Below are positions 1 through 10,973 of a stretch of 64,000 bases of DNA, piece after piece. Under the pieces are notes generated by a model. The model did not search any database. It saw nothing but the letters and a program-made list of their open reading frames with translations, and was not told the origin of the DNA. The DNA comes from Burkholderia cepacia GG4. Lineage in GTDB: Bacteria; Pseudomonadota; Gammaproteobacteria; Burkholderiales; Burkholderiaceae. The stretch covers positions 62,001 through 126,000 of the forward strand of contig NC_018513.1 of NCBI RefSeq assembly GCF_000292915.1, read 5' to 3'. Made by a program: the position numbers and the translations under genes. How positions within the stretch are numbered: the stretch's first letter is position 1; every line of letters begins with the position of its first letter.

Positions 1-1194
1 ATCGTCAACGATCTCGCCGCAGTCAACATCGACGCGTCGCTCGTGCGCGATGCGCAGGCGCTGTCTCACGTCGAGGAACGTCTCGTCGAGATGTCGAACG
101 GCTGCATCTGCTGCACGCTGCGCGACGACCTGCTCGTCGAGATCCGCAACCTCGCGGCGGACGGCCGCTTCGATGCGATCGTGATCGAATCGACCGGCAT
201 CGCGGAGCCGATGCCGATCGCCGAAACCTTCACGTTCGTCGACGACGACGGCGCATCGCTGTCGAAGGTCGCCCGGCTCGACACGCTCGTCACCGTGGTC
301 GACGCGTTCAATTTCCTGCGCGACTACGGTTCCGACGATGCGCTCGCGACGCGCGGCATCGCTGCGTCGGAGCAAGACGATCGCACGCTCGTCGAACTGC
401 TGATCGAGCAGATCGAATTCTGCGACGTGCTGGTGATCAACAAGGCCGACCTCGTCGGCGCGGACGAACTCGCGCGCCTGCAGCACATCCTCGCGCGGCT
501 CAACCCGCGCGCGCACCAGGTCGTCTCGACGTTCGGCAACGTGCCGCTCGACGAAGTGCTGAACACGGGCCGCTTCGATTTCGACGAGGCAGCAAACGCG
601 CCGGGCTGGCTCGCGTCGCTCGATCAAGATCACACGCATTGCGACGACCCCGAGTGCCACGATCCGCATCATGCGCACGTGCACGGTGAAGCCGACGAAT
701 TCGGTATCGGCAATTTCGTTTACCGTGCGCGCCGGCCGTTTCATCCGGCACGACTCTGGGCACTGCTGCATCAGGAGTGGCCGGGCGTGCTCCGTAGCAA
801 GGGCTTCTTCTGGCTCGCGACGCGCAACGACATCGCGGGTTCGCTGTCGCAGGCGGGCGGTGTCTGCCGGCACGGCCCCGCGGGCCTCTGGTGGGCCGCG
901 CAGGATCGTGCGGAATGGCCGGACGACGACGAGCTGCTCGCAGAAATTCGCACGGAATGGCAGGGCGACCTCGACGACCGCTCGATCGGCGATCGCCGTC
1001 AGGAACTGGTGCTGATCGGCATCGGGCTCGACGCCGATGCATGGCGCGAGAAGCTTGACGCATGCCTGCTCACCGATGCGGAATTCGCGCTCGGCGCAGC
1101 GCAATGGACTGCGTTCGACGATCCGTTTCCGGCATGGGATGTCGACGCGCACGACGACGACGAGCCGGGTGACGCGCAGATCGTGCACGCGTAA
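1..1194 (+). CDS. CobW/COG0523-family GTP-dependent metal chaperone (5' end missing)
   Basis: The reading frame is open from base 1, so the gene begins upstream of the window and 397 residues are visible. The G3E GTPase features are the metal-binding GCICC motif (visible residues 34-38), an ESTGIAEP switch segment and NKAD, the guanine-specificity motif. The Walker A loop must lie upstream. A stretch rich in His, Cys and Asp at nt 636-696 precedes the C-terminal CobW domain. In this family such stretches bind zinc or cobalt, and the proteins deliver metal to target enzymes at GTP cost. No vitamin B12 genes are adjacent, so a zinc-chaperone role is more likely than cobalamin synthesis (inference). 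It converges on the HU gene across a bidirectional terminator. Confidence 0.9.
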   Translation: MVNDLAAVNIDASLVRDAQALSHVEERLVEMSNGCICCTLRDDLLVEIRNLAADGRFDAIVIESTGIAEPMPIAETFTFVDDDGASLSKVARLDTLVTVVDAFNFLRDYGSDDALATRGIAASEQDDRTLVELLIEQIEFCDVLVINKADLVGADELARLQHILARLNPRAHQVVSTFGNVPLDEVLNTGRFDFDEAANAPGWLASLDQDHTHCDDPECHDPHHAHVHGEADEFGIGNFVYRARRPFHPARLWALLHQEWPGVLRSKGFFWLATRNDIAGSLSQAGGVCRHGPAGLWWAAQDRAEWPDDDELLAEIRTEWQGDLDDRSIGDRRQELVLIGIGLDADAWREKLDACLLTDAEFALGAAQWTAFDDPFPAWDVDAHDDDEPGDAQIVHA

Positions 1195-1280
1195 CGCGCG
1201 GTAAAAACGGTCAGCAAAAAGTAACCGTTAAATCTTGCAAGAGTGGTGCGGACTGTGGCGAAAATGCCGCCGCACCCAAC

Positions 1281-1310
1281 AAAAAACCCGCCGAATGGCG
1301 GGTTTTTTTT
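1281..1310. terminator. Bidirectional intrinsic terminator between the CobW-type gene and HU
   Basis: The stem AACCCGCC/GGCGGGTT closes on a short GAAT-type loop. It is preceded by an A run and followed by eight T residues, so a U-tract forms on either strand. It lies between two convergent genes and can end both transcripts. Confidence 0.9.
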
Positions 1311-1325
1311 GGAACAGGCGCTGAA

Positions 1326-1604
1326 TTAACGCTTGTTGACGGCGTCCTTGAACGCCTTGCCAGCCGTGAACTTGACCGTCTTGGCTGCCGGGATCTTGAT
1401 GGTTTCACCGGTCTTCGGGTTGCGGCCCGTACGTGCTGCGCGCTTGCCCGAACCGAAGCTGCCGAAGCCGATCAGCTGAACCGCATCACCCTTCGACACG
1501 GCTTTCTTGATAACTTCGAGCAGCGTGTCCAGCGTTTCGCCGGTTTGAGCCTTGCTGGCGCCCGTTTGGGCGGCGACGGCGTCGATCAGTTCCTGTTTGT
1601 TCAT
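1326..1604 (-). CDS. hup: HU-family nucleoid DNA-binding protein
   Basis: This 92-residue protein has the usual length of HU and starts [10 protein letters not shown] as HU does. The beta-arm region contains [21 protein letters not shown] followed by [20 protein letters not shown], the family signature. HU binds bent or nicked DNA without sequence specificity as a dimer and compacts the nucleoid. A strong AAGGAA Shine-Dalgarno lies just before the ATG, and a TATAAT hexamer lies about 50 bp upstream on the same strand. It could equally be named hupA or hupB. IHF is less likely, because the arm and the N-terminus are of the HU type. Confidence 0.95.
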   Translation of the reverse strand: MNKQELIDAVAAQTGASKAQTGETLDTLLEVIKKAVSKGDAVQLIGFGSFGSGKRAARTGRNPKTGETIKIPAAKTVKFTAGKAFKDAVNKR

Positions 1605-1993
1605 TAAGGTTCCTTTTTCAGGTTAGGTTTGACACGAACAGCGCGAACGCGCCGATTATACGTGCGCGAACCGTGCCGTCGAGAGTCAGACTCCGACGTC
1701 ACAGCGCCGAATCCTGGCCCGCGCGACGTGCCGGCCGGCTTGCCGGCGGCCACCCCGCGGTACGGCGTTGCTATGATAGCGCAGCGCAAACCCAATAACG
1801 ACAAGGGTTTCAAAGATTTTCATCGGTATTTCGCCGAATGATTCGTCGATTGCCCGTTTTTTGACCTGCGCCAACCGAACAGGAGACGCGGCCGGGTTCG
1901 CCCGCGCGCAACGCCGTTGGCTTTTGCCGACGGCGCGCCGGACACCTCCGCGCAATCCCTTGCCAGGCTTGGCTGCCACGATTTTTGTTTCGC
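1605..1993. other. Divergent intergenic region between HU and mnmC
   Basis: These 389 bp hold no convincing gene. The HU promoter candidate is at the left. A TATGAT hexamer at 1772-1777 could be the -10 box of an mnmC promoter, but no good -35 box accompanies it. Short open frames on both strands have no Shine-Dalgarno or recognisable sequence. Confidence 0.5.
1655..1683 (-). promoter_or_regulatory. Possible sigma70 promoter for the HU gene
   Basis: A perfect TATAAT hexamer reads on the minus strand at 1660-1655, 50 bp upstream of the HU start codon. The -35 region 17 bp further upstream (CTCGAC) is a poor match, so the call rests on the -10 box and its position. Confidence 0.4.
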
Positions 1994-3952
1994 ATGCCCG
2001 ACCGACTCGTTCCCGCCACGCTCGCGCTTCGCGACGACGGCATTCTCGTCTCGCCCGAGTACGGCGAGCTCCATCGCGACGCGTCGCACGCACTCGCGCA
2101 CGCGCATCGCATGCTCGCCGGCAACGGTCTGCCGGCGCGCTGGCAGGGCCGCCGCACGTTCACGATCGTCGAGACGGGATTCGGCACGGGTAGCCATTTC
2201 CTCGCGACGTGGGCCGCATGGCGCGACGATCCCGCACGCTGCGAGCGGCTGCATTTCGTCGCGGTCGAGCCGCATCCGTTCTCGCGTGAAGACCTGCGTC
2301 GTGCCGTTTCCCATATAGTTGCTAACACAACCAATTCGGCGAATGCCGATGCGCTGGTCGACGCATGGCCGATGCTCGTGCCCGGCCTGCACCGGCTCGA
2401 ATTCGACGCAGGACGCGTGGTGCTCACGCTTGCGTTCGGCGATGCGCGCGACATGCTGCAACGGCTCGTCGCGCATGCCGATGCGTTCTATCTCGGCAGT
2501 GTCGCAGCGGCCGCGGATGAGGATCCGTTGTCGACCGACGTGATTCGCGCACTCGCGCGCAGCGCCGGCGAAGGCGCGACCTATGCGACGCATGCGCGCA
2601 CCGACGCCGTGAAACAAGCGCTCGTCGAAACGGGGTTCACGAGCCGCGACATCGACGATTGCGCAGGCGAACCTGCGATGCGCGCCGGCGAATATGCGCC
2701 GCGCTGGCGGATGCGCCGGCACGAACCGCCGCGCGCATTGCCGGTTGCCGCGCGCCGCGCGATCGTGATCGGCGCGGGCCTTGCCGGTTGCGCGGTCGTC
2801 GAACGGCTTGCCGCGCGCGGCTGGGATGTCACGCTGATCGAGCGGCACGACCGGATCGCGAGCGCGGCATCGGGCAATCCGGCCGGCGTGTTCCATCCGC
2901 TGATGACACGCGACGACAACGTCGCGAGCCGGCTCACGCGCGGCGGTTTCCTGCATGCGCTCGGACGCTGGCGCGCACTCGAACGCGCGGGTCATGCATT
3001 CGCGCGCAGCACGCACGGGATGATCCATCTCGCGGAATCGGCCGACGATTTCGCGCGGATGCGCGATGCATTCGACGCGCTCGGCGCGCCATCCGACTAT
3101 GTGTCGCTGCTCGACACCGACGCCGCGCGCGCGCACCTGAACCTGCCGGTCGCCCACGGCGGCCTGCTGTTTCCGCACGGTGGCGCCGTCTGGCCGGCGG
3201 GGCTGTGCGCCGCGCAATTCGCGGCGGCCGGCGAGCGCGTGACGCTCCAGGCCGGCACCGAAGTCGCGCGGCTCGAGCGTCATGGCGACACGTGGCGCGC
3301 CGTCGATGCGGCGGGCGGCACGCTGGCCGAAGCACCGGTCGTCGTGCTCGCGAACGCGGGCGACGCGGTGCGTCTCGCGGGCCTGCGGCATGTCGTGCTG
3401 CAGCCGGTGCGCGGCCAGCTCACGCTGCTACCGCCCGGCAGCACGGCGCCGCTGCCGTGCCCCGCGATCGGCGACGGCTACGCGGTGCCGCTCGATGACG
3501 GCACGTTGCTGATCGGCGCGACGTTCGAGCCCGACGACGTCGATCCGGCGATGCGCACCGCCGGACATATCGAAAACCTCGAGCGCGTGCGGCACCTGCT
3601 GCCAGGCTTGATCGGCGACGTGCCGGACGTCGGCACGCTGCACGGCCGTGTCGCGTTCCGCTGGGTCGTCGCCGACCGGGTGCCGCTGATCGGTCCGCTC
3701 GCCGACGAAGCGCAGGCCGTCGCGAACGCGCGCGCGCTGAGCGGTGCGAAGGCGCGCGACCTGCCGCGCACCGCCGGCCTCTACGGCGCCTTCGGCTACG
3801 GTTCGCGCGGCCTTGTGTGGGCCGCGCTCGGCGCGGAACTGATTGCGTCGCAACTCGAAGGCGAGCCGTTGCCGCTCGAGCGCGAACTCGTCGATGCCGT
3901 CGACCCGGCCCGGTTCCTGATCCGCGCACTGCGCGGCCGCCAGATCGGCTGA
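1994..3952 (+). CDS. mnmC: Bifunctional tRNA 5-methylaminomethyl-2-thiouridine biosynthesis protein MnmC
   Basis: This 652-residue protein has the two MnmC modules in order. First is an SAM-dependent methyltransferase domain with the VETGFGTG motif near residue 60. Second is an FAD-dependent oxidoreductase domain with the dinucleotide-binding sequence VIGAGLAGCAVVERLAARGW near residue 257. MnmC acts after MnmE-MnmG at wobble uridine 34 of several tRNAs. The oxidase domain removes the carboxymethyl group of cmnm5(s2)U, and the methyltransferase then makes mnm5(s2)U. The start is placed at ATG 1994 because MPDRLVPA begins the conserved region; an in-frame TTG nine bases upstream is less likely. 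mnmG lies 27 kb away in the same window. Confidence 0.95.
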   Translation: MPDRLVPATLALRDDGILVSPEYGELHRDASHALAHAHRMLAGNGLPARWQGRRTFTIVETGFGTGSHFLATWAAWRDDPARCERLHFVAVEPHPFSREDLRRAVSHIVANTTNSANADALVDAWPMLVPGLHRLEFDAGRVVLTLAFGDARDMLQRLVAHADAFYLGSVAAAADEDPLSTDVIRALARSAGEGATYATHARTDAVKQALVETGFTSRDIDDCAGEPAMRAGEYAPRWRMRRHEPPRALPVAARRAIVIGAGLAGCAVVERLAARGWDVTLIERHDRIASAASGNPAGVFHPLMTRDDNVASRLTRGGFLHALGRWRALERAGHAFARSTHGMIHLAESADDFARMRDAFDALGAPSDYVSLLDTDAARAHLNLPVAHGGLLFPHGGAVWPAGLCAAQFAAAGERVTLQAGTEVARLERHGDTWRAVDAAGGTLAEAPVVVLANAGDAVRLAGLRHVVLQPVRGQLTLLPPGSTAPLPCPAIGDGYAVPLDDGTLLIGATFEPDDVDPAMRTAGHIENLERVRHLLPGLIGDVPDVGTLHGRVAFRWVVADRVPLIGPLADEAQAVANARALSGAKARDLPRTAGLYGAFGYGSRGLVWAALGAELIASQLEGEPLPLERELVDAVDPARFLIRALRGRQIG

Positions 3953-3998
3953 TCTGGTCAGTCGAATCCTCACAGTTTCCCGACTTTCCTGCGCAAGG

Positions 3999-4022
3999 TT
4001 ATCCACTCGGCGCTGTGGATAA
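3999..4022. promoter_or_regulatory. Pair of inverted DnaA boxes
   Basis: TTATCCACT (one mismatch) lies on the + strand at 3999-4007. TGTGGATAA, a perfect box on the minus strand, lies at 4014-4022. The boxes face each other six bases apart. Confidence 0.6.
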
Positions 4023-4194
4023 CCGCGCGGAATAAGCGCGCACTCCGTGTGCAATCACAGTGGACGTAAACTGGGTAACTCGGCACAGCTGTGAAACGGC
4101 CCGAAAGTTGCTCAACTCAAACCTCTGTGAGCAAACAGCCTGTTCAACGGGTTACGTGAGCGCCAACACATTGATCTGTCTACGGAAACTGAAG

Positions 4195-4203
4195 TTATCC
4201 ACA
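4195..4203 (+). promoter_or_regulatory. DnaA box
   Basis: TTATCCACA, the perfect consensus, lies about 30 bp before an AT-rich run. Confidence 0.6.
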
Positions 4204-4582
4204 GAACTGTGCGCGCCTTGTTAACTTCTACTACGTATATATACAAGTAAACCGTTGAAACCAAAGACCTGCGGTGCCGCACAGCGCCGCGAGTCGATTC
4301 AATCGGTTCCAGAGCGAAAAAGCTGTGGCACAATCAGTTTCCTTCGCGTTCGTTCGGCCAAGCGCCGGACATGCTTCAATGGAACGGTCGGCACGATTTC
4401 GAATCTGAATCTTCGAGACAGCGCAGTCCGTTCACACACCAGGCCGACAATCCAGATCGGCAGCCTGAACGACAGTTCCGCCGAACGGTGGAAGAGGCGG
4501 ATCCCATGTCCGCCGTCGTCGACCACAACAAGTACATTCGGGGCGATACCCAGCCGGCGCGCATCTCATTTCTGACGCTTGA

Positions 4583-6970
<2,388 letters not shown>

Positions 6971-7070
6971 AAAAATGTTTTGCAGATTACGGGCTCGACC
7001 GCGCGGCGATTCACTGAACGGCGGTCGGCGCCAATTCGGGCCGGCTGCGTCGCCAGTCGTCCTGAAAATC

Positions 7071-7079
7071 TGTGGATAA
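7071..7079 (-). promoter_or_regulatory. DnaA box
   Basis: TGTGGATAA reads as the perfect box TTATCCACA on the minus strand, 100 bp after the YbdK-type gene. Confidence 0.55.
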
Positions 7080-7228
7080 CCCGATATTCCGCTTCAAAGT
7101 CAATGCTCTGTGGGCGGGATAACCCGGTGGATCGAAGTGGTTTTCCCATTGGCCGATCCGAACAGGAAAATGCTTGCGCGTGCCGCCGTGCAGCCGGCAG
7201 GGATTGCCGGCACAACGCAAAAATCAGG

Positions 7229-7266
7229 TTATCCAGCGATTTTCCACAGAATGAAGGGGATAACTT
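7229..7266. promoter_or_regulatory. Cluster of imperfect DnaA-box-like sites
   Basis: TTATCCAGC (7229-7237), TTTTCCACA (7240-7248) and an inverted GGATAACTT (7258-7266) lie within 38 bp. Each differs from TTATCCACA at one or more positions. Confidence 0.4.
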
Positions 7267-7475
7267 AGCTGTGCGATTTTCCGCTCTCGCTTAGAATGTC
7301 GGCTTTGCGGACACCGGAACGACGTGTGTCTCACCGGTCGCCGCGAACGCGACCGCCGCGTGTGCCTCGCGACGGCCGTGTCGACGCTCTTCATCGAGCG
7401 TCTGTTTTGAGATAGACATTCGATCTCCACACTACGGCTGCTCGGCAATCCGGGCGGCGGCAAAGCGAAAAGACT

Positions 7476-8114
7476 ATGAGCGAAGGCGTTTACGGGAATC
7501 AGGCTTCGGGACGTGTGACCCACAGCTTGCTGCGGTTGAGTACGGCCATGCGAAGCCAGGCATGGGATTGGGCGGAAGGCGCGGGCCTGACGCCGACGCA
7601 GGGCGAGATCCTCGTGCTGCTGCTGCAGCGCAAGGGCCCGATGCGGCTCGGCGAAATCGCGCGTGAGACGCAGCTCACCGCGGCGACCACCAGCGATGCG
7701 GTCAGCACGCTCGAGACGAAGGGGCTCGTCGAGAAGCGTCGCGCCCTGGACGACGGCCGTGCGCTCGCCGTGCGCCTGTCGGCTCGCGGCCGTACCGCGG
7801 CGAAGAAGGCGCTGCAATGGCCGGAATTCCTGACGAAAGCAGTCGGCAAGCTCGGCGCGGACGAGCAGGGCGCGCTGTACCGCGCGCTGCTGAAGACGCT
7901 GCGCGAACTGCAGGTGGCCGGTGCGACGCCGCCGCAGCGCATGTGCCTGACGTGCGCGCACTTCCAGCCGGGCAAGCAGTCGAAGAAGCCCGTGCATCAC
8001 TGCGCGGCACTCGACCTGACGATGGCCGACAGCGACCTGCGTCTCGATTGTTCGGTGCACGAAGAAGCCGACGCGGCGACGCAAAAGAAGACCTGGAAGA
8101 TTTTCGCCGGCTGA
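7476..8114 (+). CDS. MarR-family transcriptional regulator with a four-cysteine C-terminal extension
   Basis: This 212-residue protein has a MarR winged-helix domain at about residues 35-110 (GEIARETQLTAATTSDAVSTLE, then the DDGRA wing). It continues past the usual MarR length of 140-160 residues. The extension holds C157-x2-C160, then H174-H175-C176, then C192 and H195, with 15 residues between the last three cysteines. This spacing suggests a bound zinc ion or iron-sulfur cluster, so the protein may sense redox state or metal (inference). The downstream amidotransferase gene lies 25-28 bp away and is probably cotranscribed. Confidence 0.88.
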   Translation: MSEGVYGNQASGRVTHSLLRLSTAMRSQAWDWAEGAGLTPTQGEILVLLLQRKGPMRLGEIARETQLTAATTSDAVSTLETKGLVEKRRALDDGRALAVRLSARGRTAAKKALQWPEFLTKAVGKLGADEQGALYRALLKTLRELQVAGATPPQRMCLTCAHFQPGKQSKKPVHHCAALDLTMADSDLRLDCSVHEEADAATQKKTWKIFAG

Positions 8115-8142
8115 CGTCCGTCGATCGACCGGGAGGCCGATG

Positions 8143-8853
8143 ATGAACGCTGAAGTGGTGGCGATCCGCCACGTGCATTTCGAGGACCTCGGCAGCTTCG
8201 AGCAGGTGCTCGGGGAGCGCGGGCGACGGGTACGCTACGTCGACGTCGGATCGTCGCGCGTCGAGGTGCTCGACGCGCTCCAGCCGTCGCTGCTCGTGAT
8301 GCTCGGCGGGCCGCTCAGCGTGTACGACGATGCGCAGTATCCGTCGATCGCGCCGCTGGCGGCGCTGGTACGCCGGCGCATCGACGCGGGGCTGCCTATC
8401 CTCGGCATTTGCCTGGGAGCGCAGTTCATCGCGCGCGCGCTCGGTGCGCGCGTCTATCCGGCTGCGCAGAAGGAACTCGGCTGGGCGCCGCTGACGCTCA
8501 CCGACGCCGGCCGCGCGTCGCCGATGCGCCATCTCGACGGCGCGGCGACGTCGATGCTGCACTGGCACGGCGATACGTTCGACCTGCCGGGCGGCGCGAT
8601 CCATCTCGCAGCGACGCCGGCGTGCCGCCACCAGGCATTCGCCTGGGGGCAGCACGTGCTGGCGCTGCAATGTCATCCTGAAATCCGCACCGACCATTTC
8701 GAACCCTGGCTGATCGGCAACGCGGGTGAAATCGCGTCGACGCCGGGCATCGACGCGTGTCAGCTCCGGGCGGACACCGCGCAGCGTGGTCCCGCGCTCG
8801 AGACGGCCGCACGGCGCATGTTCGCCGAGTGGCTCGACAGCGTCGGGATTTGA
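8143..8853 (+). CDS. Class I glutamine amidotransferase-like protein
   Basis: This 236-residue protein is a single class I glutamine amidotransferase domain. It has the nucleophile elbow GICLGAQ, and the catalytic histidine and glutamate in LQCHPEIR. The domain releases ammonia from glutamine, but no partner synthase domain is fused, and it is not the GuaA N-terminus. Related stand-alone proteins are often annotated as GMP synthase-like; the acceptor is unknown. Tandem ATG codons occur at 8140 and 8143, and GGGAGG at 8131-8136 is better spaced from the second. Confidence 0.88.
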   Translation: MNAEVVAIRHVHFEDLGSFEQVLGERGRRVRYVDVGSSRVEVLDALQPSLLVMLGGPLSVYDDAQYPSIAPLAALVRRRIDAGLPILGICLGAQFIARALGARVYPAAQKELGWAPLTLTDAGRASPMRHLDGAATSMLHWHGDTFDLPGGAIHLAATPACRHQAFAWGQHVLALQCHPEIRTDHFEPWLIGNAGEIASTPGIDACQLRADTAQRGPALETAARRMFAEWLDSVGI

Positions 8854-9064
8854 TCGGAAGCGTGCGGCCCCGTACGTGACCGGCCCGCATGCAATGCAGG
8901 CCGGTGTATCGCCGTGATCCGCGTGCGCCCTGCAGCGTCGCCGGCTGCGCGCCGGCCCGACCTGACCTGCCCCCCCTCCGCTTACCGCCGAGCCGGCCGC
9001 CAGCACGCTACGGGGCTGCGTGCTACGCTCGTCCGCTCTTTCCCTTTCCTGGCGAGTGGCATCC

Positions 9065-10177
9065 ATGACTGCGCTGTTTTCCCCGTTCACGCTGCGCGGC
9101 GTGACCCTTCCGAACCGGATCGTGATCTCCCCGATGTGCCAGTACTCGGCCGAGCGCGGCGAGGCGACCGACTGGCACATGATTCACCTCGGCCATCTCG
9201 CGCTGTCGGGCGCGGGCCTGCTCTGCATCGAAGCGACCGCCGTCGAACCCGACGGACGCATCACGGCCGGCGACCTCGGCCTGTGGGACGACGTGACCGA
9301 AGCGGCACTCAAGCCCGTGCTGGCGTCGATCCGCAAGCATTCGCCGGTCCGGATCGCGATGCAGGTGTCGCATGCGGGGCGCAAGGCGTCGAGCGAGGTG
9401 CCGTGGAAGGGCGGCCAGCTCGTGTCCGTCGCCGACGGCGGCTGGCTGCCGCATGCGCCGTCGGCCCTGCCGCACAAGGACGGCGAGACGCCGCCGCTCG
9501 CGCTCGACGCGACCGGCCTGAACCGGATCCGCGAAGCGTTCGCGGCGGCCGCGAAGCGCGCCGCGCGGCTCGGCATCGACGCGCTCGAAGTGCACGCGGC
9601 GCATGGCTACCTGCTGCATCAGTTCCTGTCGCCGCTCGCGAACCAGCGCACCGACGAATACGGCGGCTCGCGCGAGAACCGGATGCGCTTTCCGCTCGAG
9701 ATCTTCGAGATCGTGCGTGCGGCATTTCCGGAGGACCGGCCGGTCGGCGTGCGCGTGTCGGCGACCGACTGGGTCGAGGGCGGCTGGGAACTCGACGACA
9801 CGATCGCGTTCGCGCACGAGCTGAAGCGGCGTGGCTGCGACTGGATCGACGTGTCGTCCGGCGGCGTGTCGCCGCTGCAGAAGATTCCGCTGTCGCCGGG
9901 TTATCAGGTGCCGTTCGCGCAGGCGGTGAAGCGCGCGGTCGGGATGCCGACGATCGCGGTCGGCCTCATCAACGACCCCGCGCACGCGAACCGGCTGATC
10001 GAGGCCGGCGATGCCGATTTCGTCGCGATGGCACGCGCGATGCTGTACGACCCGCGCTGGCCGTGGCATGCGGCCGCCGAGCTCGGCGCGGAGGTTGCGG
10101 CGCCGCCGCAGTACTGGCGTTCGCAGCCGCGCGAGCACAAGGCGTTGTTCGGCGACATCGCTTTCGGCCAGCGCTGA
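9065..10177 (+). CDS. Old Yellow Enzyme-family NADPH:flavin oxidoreductase (YqjM-like)
   Basis: This 370-residue TIM-barrel flavoprotein belongs to the OYE family. SPMCQYSAERG carries the cysteine typical of the YqjM/thermophilic-like subclass, HAAHGYLLHQFLSP holds the substrate-anchoring histidines, and RTDEYGGSRENR is the family signature. It binds FMN and reduces activated C=C bonds of enones, nitro compounds or similar electrophiles with NADPH. The physiological substrate is unknown. ATG 9065 was chosen because conserved sequence (LFSPFTLRGVTLPNRI) begins there. An intrinsic terminator lies 84 bp after the stop. Confidence 0.93.
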   Translation: MTALFSPFTLRGVTLPNRIVISPMCQYSAERGEATDWHMIHLGHLALSGAGLLCIEATAVEPDGRITAGDLGLWDDVTEAALKPVLASIRKHSPVRIAMQVSHAGRKASSEVPWKGGQLVSVADGGWLPHAPSALPHKDGETPPLALDATGLNRIREAFAAAAKRAARLGIDALEVHAAHGYLLHQFLSPLANQRTDEYGGSRENRMRFPLEIFEIVRAAFPEDRPVGVRVSATDWVEGGWELDDTIAFAHELKRRGCDWIDVSSGGVSPLQKIPLSPGYQVPFAQAVKRAVGMPTIAVGLINDPAHANRLIEAGDADFVAMARAMLYDPRWPWHAAAELGAEVAAPPQYWRSQPREHKALFGDIAFGQR

Positions 10178-10261
10178 GTGTCCTGCGCGCAATATTGCGC
10201 GCGATGTTGAGCGAAGCAATCGTGAACGTGTAGGATGCGGGTGATTCGCCGTATGCCCCGA

Positions 10262-10291
10262 CGCGGCACCGACCGGTGCCGCGTTTTGTTT
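10262..10291 (+). terminator. Intrinsic terminator after the OYE gene
   Basis: CGCGGCACC and GGTGCCGCG pair across a GACC loop, and TTTTGTTT follows. Confidence 0.85.
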
Positions 10292-10356
10292 GGCGCGACC
10301 CAGGGCCGTGACCGCGGCCGTATTCCATTCAAGTCGTCTTCACAAGGATTCGTTCG

Positions 10357-10878
10357 ATGAGTTCACGCAGGATCGCGGTGCGCCGCTCGGGAGTACACGG
10401 CAAGGGCGTGTTCGCGGTGGAGCCGATCAAGGCCGGCGAGCGCGTAGTGGAATACAAGGGCGAGCGAATTTCGTGGAAGGAAGCGCTGCGTCGCCACCCG
10501 CACGATCCGAACGAGCCGAACCATACGTTCTACTTCGCACTGGAAGAGGGTGGGGTGATCGACGGCAAGATCGACGGCAACAGCGCGCGCTGGATCAACC
10601 ATTCGTGCGCGCCGAATTGCGAGGCCGAGGAGGTCAAGGGCCGCGTGTTCATCCACGCGCTGCGCGATATCGGGCCGGAAGAGGAGCTGTTCTACGACTA
10701 CGGCCTCGTGATCGACGAGAAGCTGACGAAGAAGCTCAAGCGCGAATACGCATGCCATTGCGGCGCGGCCGCGTGCCGCGGCACGCTGCTCGCGACGCCC
10801 GACGACGACGGCAAGAAGAAAAAGAAGAAGGACGGCAAGTCCGAGGCCGGCGCGAAGGACAAGAAAAAGCAGAAGTGA
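10357..10878 (+). CDS. Small SET-domain protein, putative protein-lysine methyltransferase
   Basis: This 173-residue protein is a compact SET domain. The N-terminal strand is VRRSGVHGKGVFA, the SAM-binding and active-site segment is NHSCAPNC (about residues 86-93), and LFYDYG provides the catalytic tyrosine. A post-SET motif follows with C-x-C and a third cysteine (CHCGAAACRGTL), which together with the NHSC cysteine would bind zinc. The last 30 residues are almost all Lys, Asp, Glu and Gly. SET enzymes methylate protein lysines with SAM. In bacteria the target may be a nucleoid or ribosomal protein, but nothing here identifies it. The gene stands alone. Confidence 0.9.
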   Translation: MSSRRIAVRRSGVHGKGVFAVEPIKAGERVVEYKGERISWKEALRRHPHDPNEPNHTFYFALEEGGVIDGKIDGNSARWINHSCAPNCEAEEVKGRVFIHALRDIGPEEELFYDYGLVIDEKLTKKLKREYACHCGAAACRGTLLATPDDDGKKKKKKDGKSEAGAKDKKKQK

Positions 10879-10883
10879 CCGGG

Positions 10884-10908
10884 GCGGCCGCGCATCGTGC
10901 GCGGCCGC
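10884..10908. repeat. GC-rich hairpin between the SET gene and the histidine kinase gene
   Basis: An 11-bp perfect stem (GCGGCCGCGCA/TGCGCGGCCGC) closes on a TCG loop between convergent genes. There is no T run, so it may be a stability element or a Rho-assisted end rather than an intrinsic terminator. Confidence 0.6.
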
Positions 10909-10973
10909 CTCACCGGACGGCCGCCGCGCGGCCATTGTTCCGTCCCTCCCGATACGGGCTCGCCCGGCGCGAC

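Larger units (their letters stand above)
6971..7475. other. Gene-free region with DnaA-box-like sites
   Basis: These 505 bp before the marR-type gene contain no credible coding frame. They hold one perfect DnaA box at 7071-7079 and a group of near matches at 7229-7266. The rest is of average composition. Confidence 0.55.
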
